From IMG/VR virus record IMGVR_UViG_3300050821_003061, positions 1-62,352 of that record: DNA of 62,352 nt; one strand, 5' to 3'. Positions within the stretch are counted from its first letter, which is position 1. Every line of letters starts with the position of its first letter. The translations under genes and the position numbers were made by a program. Shown here one piece after another: positions 43,983 through 51,087 of this stretch. This DNA is from a virus. The notes beneath the pieces are model-generated. The model made no database searches and was not told the origin of the DNA. It worked only from the letters and a program-made list of their open reading frames with translations.

Positions 43983-44890
43983 TATATTGCCTCCATCGGC
44001 GTGCTGACCATCAGCTCTAATTCCCGATCGAGCCACGCCGTCTCGGCCCATGCCGGATACTTTGGCCGCTCGATCTTGCGCGGATAGCCAGGCCAGCGAT
44101 TTTCGGTGAGGCACTTGTGCCATTTGTTGATTGCGTACCTGGCTTTCCTGTCGCCGAAGTCGCGCGTAATTCCGTCCATTTCGAAAACTCGGGCCTCGAA
44201 AGGCGCCCCGCTTTCGACGAAAATCCAACGGTAGACAAAGCGTCCTGGGGGCACCTCCTCAAGCTGTTCGAGCCCGCGAAGATAAAAGGCCGCGCGCATG
44301 TCGAACGCGGTATCCGCGGCGGCGATCAGGTTGTTCAAGGACCGATCATCGAGCCCAGTTCCGGTCGTCTTGAGATCGTAAATCGCGCCGTCGTCGAGAT
44401 CGAGCCAGTCAGGCATCGCGCGGCAAAGCGGACCATCGCCATTATCACGCCAGATCACTACGGTTTCGGCGATGCCCATGCCTCCCATGACCGCGCGTTC
44501 GGCGCCTGGGATTTCGGCAAGCGCGGCACGGACGGCGTCGGCGACGTGGATGGCAGCGATAAGCTCCGGTTGCTTTAGCGGGATTTTCCCACGCAGAGTA
44601 ACATCATCGCGCCAGTCGCGTGCCTTCTGTGTCGTGTAATTGTCGAATGGACAAATTTCGAGGCCGCTTCCTCTGCCAAGTAAGATTTCGTGCGCCGCGG
44701 AGCCAAAGTCCATTGCCTTCGTTCCAACCCGCGTTGCCTCTGGATTGAGCCTCGGGTGAGCGGCGCGCGCATGGCGTGGTGTCTTTTGGATCAGCAATTT
44801 TGCGATCGAACTCGAAAGGCTCGGCTCATCCGCCGGGTCTGCATGATATTCGGCCGCTGGCATGTCGCGGTAAAGCCCTGGTCCGGTCAC
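43982..44890 (-). CDS. PD-(D/E)XK exonuclease, RecE/lambda-exo-like
   Basis: A 302-residue protein with a GTG start. The N-terminus 'YHADPADEPSLSSSIAKLLI' and 'AMDFGSAAHEILLG' fit the RecE-type PD-(D/E)XK exonucleases. The active site is seen as D in 'CRAMPDWLD' and D-x-K in 'IYDLKTTG'. It would resect double-strand ends for phage recombination. No annealing protein of RecT or Erf type is recognised nearby; the gene at 43755 is the best candidate partner. Confidence 0.75.
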   Translation of the reverse strand: MTGPGLYRDMPAAEYHADPADEPSLSSSIAKLLIQKTPRHARAAHPRLNPEATRVGTKAMDFGSAAHEILLGRGSGLEICPFDNYTTQKARDWRDDVTLRGKIPLKQPELIAAIHVADAVRAALAEIPGAERAVMGGMGIAETVVIWRDNGDGPLCRAMPDWLDLDDGAIYDLKTTGTGLDDRSLNNLIAAADTAFDMRAAFYLRGLEQLEEVPPGRFVYRWIFVESGAPFEARVFEMDGITRDFGDRKARYAINKWHKCLTENRWPGYPRKIERPKYPAWAETAWLDRELELMVSTPMEAI

Positions 44891-44899
44891 GCCTTCCTC

Positions 44900-45520
44900 C
44901 TAGTCAACATAAAAGATATTGAGGCGCGCTAACGCTTCGGGAGAATTTGCAGTTTGGCGCAGCAATTCCGCGATCGCGCCATTGCAGACCGTAAAGCCTT
45001 GCTTGCCATACTTGAGCATTCGGCGAACCGAAGCAGTTGGGTAGGTAATTTTGTGAACGGCTAGCCTTTTACGGCCCAAATCCCACAGCGCGTGTTCGCC
45101 ACTCGTCAAAGTTTCTCCGTCGAATGCAAACATGCAAATCGTGAAGTCGAAACTGTCGATAACAGCGGCGGCATTCTCATAAAATGCGATCTTGATCGCC
45201 TGAACATCGCGCTCTTTTTCTTCGTTGCCTATCTTCCCGCGATAGTGGATATGGTGCTCCGTCTCGCGCAGCTTGACCAAGCCTTGCGCGGTTACGTGAG
45301 CCGTGAATGCCTCAAGCTGCCATTCGTCTTTAAAAAAATAATCGAAGTCGGTTTCAAGAGGTTCCGCAATAAGAGTTCGCCGAATGGCGCCGCCTGCGAT
45401 CCATGGGCCTTCTGGCGATATCTGAGGCAGCTTCGTGAGAGCCTTACGAAGGTCCGTTTGCTCTGGCGGAAGATCAGCCGAGCGCGCCAAAAATTGATCC
45501 ATGTTGTGAACGAAGCTCAT
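44900..45520 (-). CDS. Nucleotidyltransferase-like protein
   Basis: A 206-residue protein. 'WIAGGAIRRTLIAEPLETDFDYFF' contains the GG-x-x-RR and D-x-D pattern of the pol-beta nucleotidyltransferase fold (tRNA CCA/poly(A) polymerase and related enzymes). A third acidic position may be the D in 'VIDSFDFTICMF'. Target and nucleotide are unknown: tRNA, RNA or protein are all possible. It is expressed just before the exonuclease. Confidence 0.65.
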   Translation of the reverse strand: MSFVHNMDQFLARSADLPPEQTDLRKALTKLPQISPEGPWIAGGAIRRTLIAEPLETDFDYFFKDEWQLEAFTAHVTAQGLVKLRETEHHIHYRGKIGNEEKERDVQAIKIAFYENAAAVIDSFDFTICMFAFDGETLTSGEHALWDLGRKRLAVHKITYPTASVRRMLKYGKQGFTVCNGAIAELLRQTANSPEALARLNIFYVD

Positions 45521-45651
45521 TGTCTCTTTTCCACTTCGCGCCAGATAGCTCGCTGTTGCCGCAAGTCAGCGCTGTTGATGAAGTATCTGGGAGGATTGTC
45601 GCGGAACTTCCGGCAGTAGATGGTGGCCGATGTTGAACAGGCTGCGCACAC
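45517..45651 (-). CDS. Cys-containing mini-protein, uncertain
   Basis: A 44-residue reading frame with a GTG start (VCAACSTSATIYC...) and C-terminal 'FRDNPPRYFINSADLRQQ'. Its stop overlaps the next ATG. The front carries CxxC plus a third Cys, but no Shine-Dalgarno sequence is evident. A competing frame of 40 codons overlaps it. Confidence 0.35.
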   Translation of the reverse strand: MCAACSTSATIYCRKFRDNPPRYFINSADLRQQRAIWREVEKRQ

Positions 45652-45684
45652 GATTGAGAAATGCGTACATGGCGAGATCGCGCG

Positions 45685-45945
45685 TCATTGCGTCAGCTCC
45701 GGCGTTGGGTGCGTGGCAAGATGCCAATTCACACGGTCTGCGGCGATTTGCTCGCGAGTGCGTTCGAATGCCATCTCAACCACGATGCGCTCGGGGCCTG
45801 GTAGTTCCGCAATCAAAGCCTTCGCATATTTGATTTTCCCGGCGCTATCCGGTGGTAGCGGCAAGCAGCCGAATGGCACCCCCAGGTAGGTGCGCGTCTC
45901 GGCGAGAAGGTGAAAGAGCAGGAATGCTATCTCGTCATCGTTCAT
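45685..45945 (-). CDS. Hypothetical helical protein
   Basis: An 86-residue protein beginning MNDDEIAFLLFHLLAETR, mixed helical, with no domain recognised. It overlaps its upstream neighbour by 11 bases. Confidence 0.6.
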   Translation of the reverse strand: MNDDEIAFLLFHLLAETRTYLGVPFGCLPLPPDSAGKIKYAKALIAELPGPERIVVEMAFERTREQIAADRVNWHLATHPTPELTQ

Positions 45946-46135
45946 GATGCTGGCTCCTCTGTTGCTCTCGTTCCCTTTTCAACTCATCCAGATCGGTAGA
46001 ATATTTATCGAGGGCCGCTGCTGCTTCCTTGAGCCTGTCTTCATAAGAGAGCGCGTCTGCGTGCCGCGCGAGACAACGCAAATAGCCATTCATGAAGGCT
46101 ACTCGTACGTTGGCTAAAACAAGGTCATCGCTCAT
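45935..46135 (-). CDS. Small coiled-coil protein
   Basis: A 66-residue protein beginning MSDDLVLANVRVAFMNGYL, with a charged Gln/Arg/His-rich C-terminal helix. Function unknown. Confidence 0.6.
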   Translation of the reverse strand: MSDDLVLANVRVAFMNGYLRCLARHADALSYEDRLKEAAAALDKYSTDLDELKREREQQRSQHHER

Positions 46136-46239
46136 GGGCGCTTATCCTTGAAGACGAAATCGAGAAGCGCGATTGTGCCGTGGTAAGCGATCTTGGCCGA
46201 CACAATGACGCAGAGAGTTGCAAAGAGCGCTTCTGTCAT
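46132..46239 (-). CDS. Tiny membrane protein
   Basis: A 35-residue hydrophobic protein beginning MTEALFATLCVIVSAK. Overlaps both neighbours with ATGA-type junctions. Confidence 0.5.
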   Translation of the reverse strand: MTEALFATLCVIVSAKIAYHGTIALLDFVFKDKRP

Positions 46240-46439
46240 GGCGCGGCCCTGTTTCGGCGTGTGAGGATGATTTCACGCCTGTGCCTGAACTCCGCCATGG
46301 CCTCGTCGGGGCGTTGCTCATTAGAATTCCGCAGCGCGTAATCCCAAACCATGTCCATCAATGCCGCCTTCGAAAGTTGCTCGATCTCATATTGAAATTC
46401 GAACGGGACAAAGATCGGCTTCCTATTCTTGAGGTTCAT
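46236..46439 (-). CDS. Small basic hypothetical protein
   Basis: A 67-residue protein beginning MNLKNRKPIFVPFEFQYEI, ending in Arg-rich sequence. The ATG overlapping the previous stop is chosen over in-frame upstream starts. Confidence 0.55.
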   Translation of the reverse strand: MNLKNRKPIFVPFEFQYEIEQLSKAALMDMVWDYALRNSNEQRPDEAMAEFRHRREIILTRRNRAAP

Positions 46440-46591
46440 GGCGTGGCCTTGTCCGCGTATGGTGCGTATCCTGGGCCGGTTGAGCCGTCGTGTTTGATGC
46501 CGCCGGTTTCGCATCCGACATATTCACCGTAGGCCATGCCAAGAAGAAACATCCCGAGCGTCCATATTTGGAATAGGACCGTGCGCGTCAT
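46436..46591 (-). CDS. Small exported or membrane protein
   Basis: A 51-residue protein with an N-terminal hydrophobic helix and a Gly/Tyr/Pro-rich soluble end, beginning MTRTVLFQIWTLGMFLLG. Coupled on both sides. Confidence 0.5.
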   Translation of the reverse strand: MTRTVLFQIWTLGMFLLGMAYGEYVGCETGGIKHDGSTGPGYAPYADKATP

Positions 46592-46794
46592 GCCCGTTCC
46601 CCCGCGCGGCCGTGCCAGAATTCATCAGCGGTTGGCTCGCCATGGGCCGCCGCGTCTGCGTCACGGTGCGCCGCGTTCGCAGTGAAAATGTCTTCGATCT
46701 CGGATGAGAGATATTCGAGAGCGATGGCCTCGCGCGACGTCGGGTCCATGACCGGCGCGAACGAAAGAGGGTTGGACGAGGGGCGCGCGGTCAT
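46588..46794 (-). CDS. Small acidic hypothetical protein
   Basis: A 68-residue protein beginning MTARPSSNPLSFAPVMDP, with an acidic helix and a His/Asp-rich centre. ATGA overlap to the preceding gene decides the start. Confidence 0.55.
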   Translation of the reverse strand: MTARPSSNPLSFAPVMDPTSREAIALEYLSSEIEDIFTANAAHRDADAAAHGEPTADEFWHGRAGERA

Positions 46795-46976
46795 GGCGTG
46801 GCCCACCATGGTGGATCGAGGCAAGGCGTGTCTTCATGTGGCTCCGCACGTGCGTGCGCATTATTCCAATCGGCGATGGAGGCGCGGCATTCTTCGATCG
46901 TGTCGAAATAGCCGTCTTCTTGCCAATAGAAGCCGTCCTCGTTCTGCGAGATCGTGAAGCCTTGGAAGTTGGTCAT
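46791..46976 (-). CDS. Small hypothetical protein, beta-type front
   Basis: A 61-residue acidic protein beginning MTNFQGFTISQNEDGFYWQ. The front has the strand-turn-strand look of small phage proteins of unknown function. Coupled to both neighbours. Confidence 0.6.
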   Translation of the reverse strand: MTNFQGFTISQNEDGFYWQEDGYFDTIEECRASIADWNNAHARAEPHEDTPCLDPPWWATP

Positions 46977-47287
46977 GGGCGCCCCCCGGCCGCTTCGATG
47001 GCTTCGGCTATTTGCAAGGCCACGTACTGCAACCCGCTTGGGCTCGTCGCGCGATTGTCGAGATGTTGACATAGGAACAAATGCCATTCATCGGCATTCG
47101 ATCCAGCCGGGCGGCTGAGACGCTTCGTCACCATGTCCGTTAGAATGTCGAGCTGAACGCAATCAAGATCGCCTTGTGTCCAGCCATCAAGAAAGTCGCG
47201 GAGCGCGTCGCCTTCCGGCGCCTTGCGCACGGATTGCTTTAGGAACGCTGCGGCCGCGTCCGCTACGGCTTTAAGGTTCTTGGACAA
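46973..47287 (-). CDS. First gene of the leftward early operon, hypothetical
   Basis: A 104-residue helical protein with a TTG start (preceded by GGAG). It begins about 40 bases after the predicted leftward promoter start. No function recognised. Confidence 0.6.
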   Translation of the reverse strand: MSKNLKAVADAAAAFLKQSVRKAPEGDALRDFLDGWTQGDLDCVQLDILTDMVTKRLSRPAGSNADEWHLFLCQHLDNRATSPSGLQYVALQIAEAIEAAGGRP

Positions 47288-47331
47288 TTTGGCTCTCCAT
47301 TCCCCGGCGAGCGCCGAGGTTGATGGAGAAG

Positions 47332-47373
47332 TTGCTACACTACGTAGCCGCGAAAGTCAACACACCATGTAGC
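47332..47373 (-). promoter_or_regulatory. Leftward early promoter with operators
   Basis: On the minus strand: TTGACT (47360-47355), a 17-base spacer, TAGCAA (47337-47332). The operator GCTAC-N5-GTAGC (47334-47348) covers the -10 and part of the spacer, and a further GTAGC half-site lies at 47369-47373. A bound dimer would block RNA polymerase. The remainder of 47288-47458 includes an AT-rich stretch and no gene. Confidence 0.6.
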
Positions 47374-47458
47374 GATTTTGAAAAAAATATTTTCCCCGTT
47401 CAGGGCGGTGCGACGTTCTTGGACCGCAACATTACCGTATTTTAATAGCTGTTAACCA

Positions 47459-47896
47459 TCATGGATGTTTTCGAGGCGTCAATTTGCTCGGTGATCTTAG
47501 ACCGGGAGACGGAGCTGGTGATGCTCCTTGCCGCTGGGCATCCGGTGCAAGAAGAGCTGGCTGTTGTTCGTGCGCTGCTTCGATTGATCGCTTTAGCAAC
47601 CGCTCCAATTCCGCTAGAGCGGATGCACTGAGCTTGTGGCGCGTTTCCTCGGGAAACATTATGTCGATCGCCGTCACCGTGGCGCCGTGGTGGCTAAAGA
47701 AGGCCGCATATCGCTCCGCGTCGTCCTGCCCGATCGTGCGGCTTCCGCGCTCATGGGCCGTATAGGTCGATGCCTTCCATTTTGCGCGCGCTGAGGAGGC
47801 CTTGACGGCCTTCGCCGCTGAGGTAAAGCCGGCTTCTAGTCGAGCCGCCATAAGGCGCCGTCCTTGCTCGATCCGTATTTTGGCGCGGTCTTCCAT
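47459..47896 (-). CDS. Probable phage repressor (XRE-type HTH)
   Basis: A 145-residue protein. Residues 1-70 ('RAKIRIEQGRRLMAARLEAGFTSAAKAV', 'YTAHERGSRTIGQDDAERYAAFF') have the layout of an XRE helix-turn-helix; the C-terminal half is Pro/Ser-rich and lacks a LexA-type peptidase. It lies between two divergent early promoters, as lysogeny repressors do. The ATG at 47896 is preferred over an upstream TTG. Without an autoprotease domain, induction must work by another route. Confidence 0.65.
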   Translation of the reverse strand: MEDRAKIRIEQGRRLMAARLEAGFTSAAKAVKASSARAKWKASTYTAHERGSRTIGQDDAERYAAFFSHHGATVTAIDIMFPEETRHKLSASALAELERLLKRSIEAAHEQQPALLAPDAQRQGASPAPSPGLRSPSKLTPRKHP

Positions 47897-47922
47897 CGCT
47901 ACGCAACGTAACAAAAAAATTG

Positions 47923-47964
47923 GCTACATGCGGTATTGACAAAAGCTAGCACTCGTTGTAGCCG
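47923..47964 (+). promoter_or_regulatory. Rightward early promoter with operators
   Basis: TTGACA (47936-47941), a 17-base spacer, TAGCCG (47959-47964). Half-sites GCTAC (47923-47927), GCTAGC (47945-47950) and GTAGC (47958-47962) flank and overlap it. It mirrors the leftward promoter: both have a TAGC-type -10 lying inside an operator half-site. Confidence 0.6.
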
Positions 47965-47972
47965 TTTCCAGG

Positions 47973-48221
47973 ATGAAGAACTTTCGGGAAATTATCGATG
48001 CCTTTGGCATCGGAAACTTTGCGAAGCTCCTTGGAGTGGAGAAAAGCCATGTCCGCGTGATGAAAGTCAGGAACGTTATCCCGCCTCAGTATTGGCGGAA
48101 ACTGCTAGAAGCGCCGAGGCCCGCCACGTTGGCCACATTGAGCCTTGCGGACCTCGACGATCTCTATTCGTCGTCGGCGCCACGCCGACAGAACGCCACC
48201 GAACGCGAGGCGGCCGAATGA
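47973..48221 (+). CDS. Cro-like small DNA-binding protein
   Basis: An 82-residue protein. 'IIDAFGIGNFAKLLGVEKSHVRVMKVRNVIPPQYWRKLL' has the pattern of a Cro/C1-type helix-turn-helix, including the phrase 'IPPQYW' seen in Cro-like proteins of alphaproteobacterial phages. It is the first gene rightward, divergent from the repressor. Its ATG lies only nine bases past the predicted -10, so the mRNA leader is very short or absent. Confidence 0.75.
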   Translation: MKNFREIIDAFGIGNFAKLLGVEKSHVRVMKVRNVIPPQYWRKLLEAPRPATLATLSLADLDDLYSSSAPRRQNATEREAAE

Positions 48222-48538
48222 GCCGCTGGACCGGAGAGCGCATCGCCCGTCTTGGGTTCCTTATCGGCCTTGGCTGGAGCGCCAAACTCATCGCCGCTGA
48301 TCCAATCGTCGCTTCGACCGACCACAATGTGCATATCCAAGCGTCCAGATACGGCCTCTCATTTCGCCGGGCTAAAGGCATCGCGACGTTCTTACCAGCG
48401 CGCGCCATCCATCATTTTGAGCGAGCCGCCACCAAGCGCGGGCTTTCTTACGACGCGCTGATTAGGCTCCTGCTTCTCGAAATCGCCGCCGATCCAAACC
48501 TTCTAGACAACATCCTCGATTTTGAGCCCGCGGCATGA
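48218..48538 (+). CDS. GcrA-like N-terminal HTH protein
   Basis: A 106-residue protein. 'WTGERIARLGFLIGLGWSAKLIAADP...HIQASRYGLSFR' resembles the N-terminal DNA-binding helix-turn-helix of GcrA, the alphaproteobacterial cell-cycle activator that reads CcrM methylation. The C-terminal half is different from GcrA. It overlaps the Cro-like gene by ATGA. A second-position regulator of the lysis/lysogeny choice is plausible. Confidence 0.6.
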   Translation: MSRWTGERIARLGFLIGLGWSAKLIAADPIVASTDHNVHIQASRYGLSFRRAKGIATFLPARAIHHFERAATKRGLSYDALIRLLLLEIAADPNLLDNILDFEPAA

Positions 48539-48543
48539 CGCAC

Positions 48544-48681
48544 TCACTTTTTCGCAGCGTGCCGCTTGGCGATTGCGGCCAGGTCCAAGACCTCCGCGGG
48601 GTTGAGAATACCGCGCGCGGCGAGGATCGCAATCAAGCGCGCGAGAATTTGGAACACGGCGCGCAGCGCTGGATCGCTCAT
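48544..48681 (-). CDS. Small helical protein, leftward
   Basis: A 45-residue Ala/Leu-rich amphipathic protein (MSDPALRAVFQILARLIAIL...). It converges with the GcrA-like gene. Its stop lies five bases past that gene's stop. Function unknown; no promoter is evident. Confidence 0.45.
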   Translation of the reverse strand: MSDPALRAVFQILARLIAILAARGILNPAEVLDLAAIAKRHAAKK

Positions 48682-48762
48682 TCAAATCGTCCGGCCGGAC
48701 ATGAAAACTGAATTCGAGTTCGGGTGAAACCTGTGGCCGTACATATGCAGCGATGATCCCGA

Positions 48763-48916
48763 GCCCCTGGTTGGCAGACGGCGCTGGCCAGGGGCACCGT
48801 TTCTGAGCTTCCCCGCGAGGGGAGGGTACGCCGGGGCTGAACCGGCGATTTTGTAGGTAGGTTGGTGGGTATGCCGGGCGGCGCGGATGGTTTGGTTGCC
48901 TCTTTCCGTCCGCGCC
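48763..48916 (+). ncRNA. Structured intergenic region, possible RNA element
   Basis: The gene-free stretch 48682-48958 holds four stems: GCCCCTGG/CCAGGGGC (48763-48795), CCCC/GGGG on a GCGA loop (48811-48822), CGCCGG/CCGGCG (48829-48847, followed by ATTTT), and an 11-pair stem GGCGCGGATGG/CCGTCCGCGCC (48880-48916) with one G-U pair. It lies upstream of a gene with a clear ribosome binding site. It could be a leader, attenuator or small RNA; no known family is assigned. Confidence 0.4.
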
Positions 48917-48958
48917 GTCTCCTTTCGCTGGTGAATAAACCACGGAAGGAGTGGCTAA

Positions 48959-49363
48959 GTGCACAAAGAGTTTTTGGGATCAGAGCAAAACGCGATGGAT
49001 GCAGCGGCATTTGTCGATAGCGCCCGCGAAATGGCGGCGTCCCTCGAAGACCGGGAGATACCGGCGGCCAGGTCGCGCCCGCTCGCACGCTTGCGTGTAT
49101 CTAGGCTAGCCGGGGTGTCGGCGTCCCTTCTCCATTCCCTGCGCTATAGGCCGCCGAAGCAGATCGCGGCGGACGTATTCGAGCGCCTTTGCATTGCCGT
49201 CGAGCGGCAAGCGCTCACTCAAATCAGGACATTGGAGAATGAAATTGCGGCGGCTCATGCGCGCCGGCTTGGCGCTGACGATCGCGATCTCGGGAAGGTT
49301 CAAACTGCGCTGGCTGTCGCTCGCGCGCTTATGGAAGGAAGAGAAAAATGGGCAGACCGCTAG
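48959..49363 (+). CDS. Hypothetical HTH-type early protein
   Basis: A 134-residue protein with a GTG start and AAGGAG upstream. Residues 43-80 ('RLRVSRLAGVSASLLHSLRYRPPKQIAADVFERLCIAV', in parts) look like a helix-turn-helix with a following support helix. The C-terminal half is helical. It overlaps the GapR-like gene by 16 bases. Confidence 0.6.
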   Translation: MHKEFLGSEQNAMDAAAFVDSAREMAASLEDREIPAARSRPLARLRVSRLAGVSASLLHSLRYRPPKQIAADVFERLCIAVERQALTQIRTLENEIAAAHARRLGADDRDLGKVQTALAVARALMEGREKWADR

Positions 49364-49701
49364 GAAGCAAGAATAAGCCGAAAGACGGCAACGGCGACGA
49401 TGTACCGCTGCGGGTCAATACCGTAAGCGGCGATGAACTTCACGCGTACATCGATCGGATCGAATACTGCAACGAGCAGCAGAAAGAGATTTCGTCCGAT
49501 CGCAGTCAAATCTACAGGGAGTTGAAGCAGGCCGGCTACGACCGCGATACCGTACGGGCGATCGTCGCGCGCCGCAAGCTTACGGCCGAGCAATGCGAGG
49601 CGGCTGATACTCTCATGGATCAATACCTGAGCGCCCTTGGCGACTTCGCCAGCACGCCGCTCGGGCAAGCCGGGGCTGAGAGCTTGCACGCTGGCGCGTA
49701 G
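49348..49701 (+). CDS. GapR/DUF2312-like DNA-binding protein
   Basis: A 117-residue protein. The start MGRPLGSKNKPK is AT-hook-like. 'VSGDELHAYIDRIEYCNEQQKEISSDRSQIYRELKQAGYDRDTVRAIVARRKL' (read in parts) follows the DUF2312/GapR pattern of a long helical hairpin that wraps overtwisted DNA in alphaproteobacteria. A phage copy may help replication fork progress or shape phage DNA. Confidence 0.7.
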   Translation: MGRPLGSKNKPKDGNGDDVPLRVNTVSGDELHAYIDRIEYCNEQQKEISSDRSQIYRELKQAGYDRDTVRAIVARRKLTAEQCEAADTLMDQYLSALGDFASTPLGQAGAESLHAGA

Positions 49702-49710
49702 GTGCGCGTG

Positions 49711-49812
49711 ATGCCAGACAAAGATCATAGAGCGGTCCAGAAAGGACCGAAAACGGTCCAAAAAGGACCGCCAAACCGCAAGCTCTTCTCTCCTAAACCA
49801 CTGCCTGAGTAG
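49711..49812 (+). CDS. Short ORF overlapping tandem hairpins, doubtful
   Basis: A 33-codon frame (MPDKDHRAVQKGPKTVQKGP...) between the GapR-like and RuvC-like genes. Its middle codons are formed by two tandem inverted repeats, so the frame may be incidental. Confidence 0.3.
   Translation: MPDKDHRAVQKGPKTVQKGPPNRKLFSPKPLPE
49733..49770. repeat. Two tandem CGGTCC-N5-GGACCG inverted repeats
   Basis: CGGTCC/GGACCG occurs twice with identical arms (49733-49749 and 49754-49770), spaced four bases apart, each with a five-base A-rich loop. This looks like a pair of protein-binding sites or iterons, or RNA hairpins, rather than a terminator (no T-run). Confidence 0.8.
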
Positions 49813-49817
49813 CGGCC

Positions 49818-50408
49818 ATGCGCATTCTCGCTCTCGACCTCGGCAAACGGATGGGCGTCGCGGACGGCGATTCCGCGTTGCTTCGTGGCACGAAGGTGCA
49901 TGGCGTCACCATCGAAGCCGTGACCTTGCGTGGGACGAGCGCGGAAGCGCGGGTGAGGTATCTGGCAAGGTGGCTTGATAAGCAGATATGCGAGCGCGGC
50001 CCTGGTGATCCTTTCCTTATCGTCACCGAAGCGCCGATGAACCCGGCTGCGCAGCGGAGCGATCACGCCACGATCGACATGCAGGCGTACTATTTCTGTC
50101 TCCATACCGTCGCCGGATTGTTGGATATCGACGTTGAACCAGCGCCGGTGATGGCGGTCCGCAAGCATTTCGTAGGAATGGCGTGCGCGCCGAGAATCAA
50201 GGGCCGCAAGAGAACGCAGGCCGAGGCGCAGGAAGCGCGCAAGTTCATCAACGAGGCGGTGCTCAAGCGCGCCATTCTGCTTGGCTATCTCCCGGAAGGA
50301 TCGAAAGATTGGGATCAAGCGAACGCTTGTGCGCTTTGGGACTGGGGTTGCGCCAAATTCGGCCGCGCGCAGCCTAGCGAACTCATCATGTTTGGAGCGC
50401 GGGCATGA
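49818..50408 (+). CDS. RuvC-like Holliday junction resolvase
   Basis: A 196-residue protein with an RNase H-like fold: D7 (ALDLGK), E71 (VTEAP) and late acidic residues (DWDQANA, D166) as metal ligands. Phage resolvases of this type cut branched DNA during recombination and before packaging. It sits in the rightward replication operon and is followed by a basic protein and a nuclease. Confidence 0.8.
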   Translation: MRILALDLGKRMGVADGDSALLRGTKVHGVTIEAVTLRGTSAEARVRYLARWLDKQICERGPGDPFLIVTEAPMNPAAQRSDHATIDMQAYYFCLHTVAGLLDIDVEPAPVMAVRKHFVGMACAPRIKGRKRTQAEAQEARKFINEAVLKRAILLGYLPEGSKDWDQANACALWDWGCAKFGRAQPSELIMFGARA

Positions 50409-50701
50409 GTCGCAATTACCGCAAAGAATATCTGAGTAGGACAAAAACCGAAGAGGATAGGATGCGTATTCGCGAGTATATGCGCGAGTATATGAAAGAT
50501 TACAGGGCCTATATGAAAGAACACCAGCGCTGGCCAGAATCGCGTGCTGCAAATGTTGGACGTGTCGTTGCGTTTAGAGCGCGCAAGGTTCGGCAAGCGG
50601 TCGCGGTAGAAAAATTTCTCGAAGCTTTTGACCACTTCGAGCACATGCGGCGCTGCGCGGAGTTTAGAACGGAAATGCGCGGGCGGAGATCGCTGTCATG
50701 A
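50405..50701 (+). CDS. Basic hypothetical protein
   Basis: A 98-residue protein with Tyr/Arg/Glu-rich heptad-like start (REYMREYMKDYRAYMKEH) and basic C-terminus. It may bind nucleic acid. Overlaps both neighbours by ATGA. Confidence 0.6.
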   Translation: MSRNYRKEYLSRTKTEEDRMRIREYMREYMKDYRAYMKEHQRWPESRAANVGRVVAFRARKVRQAVAVEKFLEAFDHFEHMRRCAEFRTEMRGRRSLS

Positions 50702-51087
50702 GCGACGATCCAGTTTCCTTCAACCGCGATAACAAATTTGATCTTCAATTGAGCCAAGCGCGATTGCGGGAGCACGCGCTAGCGGACATCCTTTGCCACG
50801 GGCGGATCGAACTCAAGAGCGAGACATGGCAGTGGGAGCAGACTGGTAATATTTGCATCGAGTATCTGCAAAACGGTAAGCCTTCGGGGATTGCGACAAC
50901 TACCGCGGACGTATGGGTTCACGAGCTGCGCCGTGAGGATAGCACGCTCGTTTATTTAATGTTTCCAGTAGAGCGACTGAAGGCTCTTGCGCGTTCGGCG
51001 ATCGAGGCTGGTCTATGGCGCAATGGCGCTGGCGATGGCGGCCGGTTCACTGTCGCGCTGATCAGGCTCAAGGACATTTTGAGATGA
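50698..51087 (+). CDS. PD-(D/E)XK-like nuclease, small
   Basis: A 129-residue protein. 'FDLQLSQARLREHALADILC' followed by 'IELKSETWQWEQTGNICIEYLQNGKPSGIATTTADVW' (in parts) is the pattern of small phage PD-(D/E)XK proteins: E-x-K in IELKSE and a following Glu (ICIEY). Probably a junction or nick-processing nuclease; it has not been tested in this family as far as I know. Confidence 0.65.
   Translation: MSDDPVSFNRDNKFDLQLSQARLREHALADILCHGRIELKSETWQWEQTGNICIEYLQNGKPSGIATTTADVWVHELRREDSTLVYLMFPVERLKALARSAIEAGLWRNGAGDGGRFTVALIRLKDILR

Noticed and set aside
47459-47896. LexA-type autoprotease in the repressor
   Set aside because: The C-terminal half is short, Pro/Ser-rich and lacks the Ser-Lys peptidase motifs.
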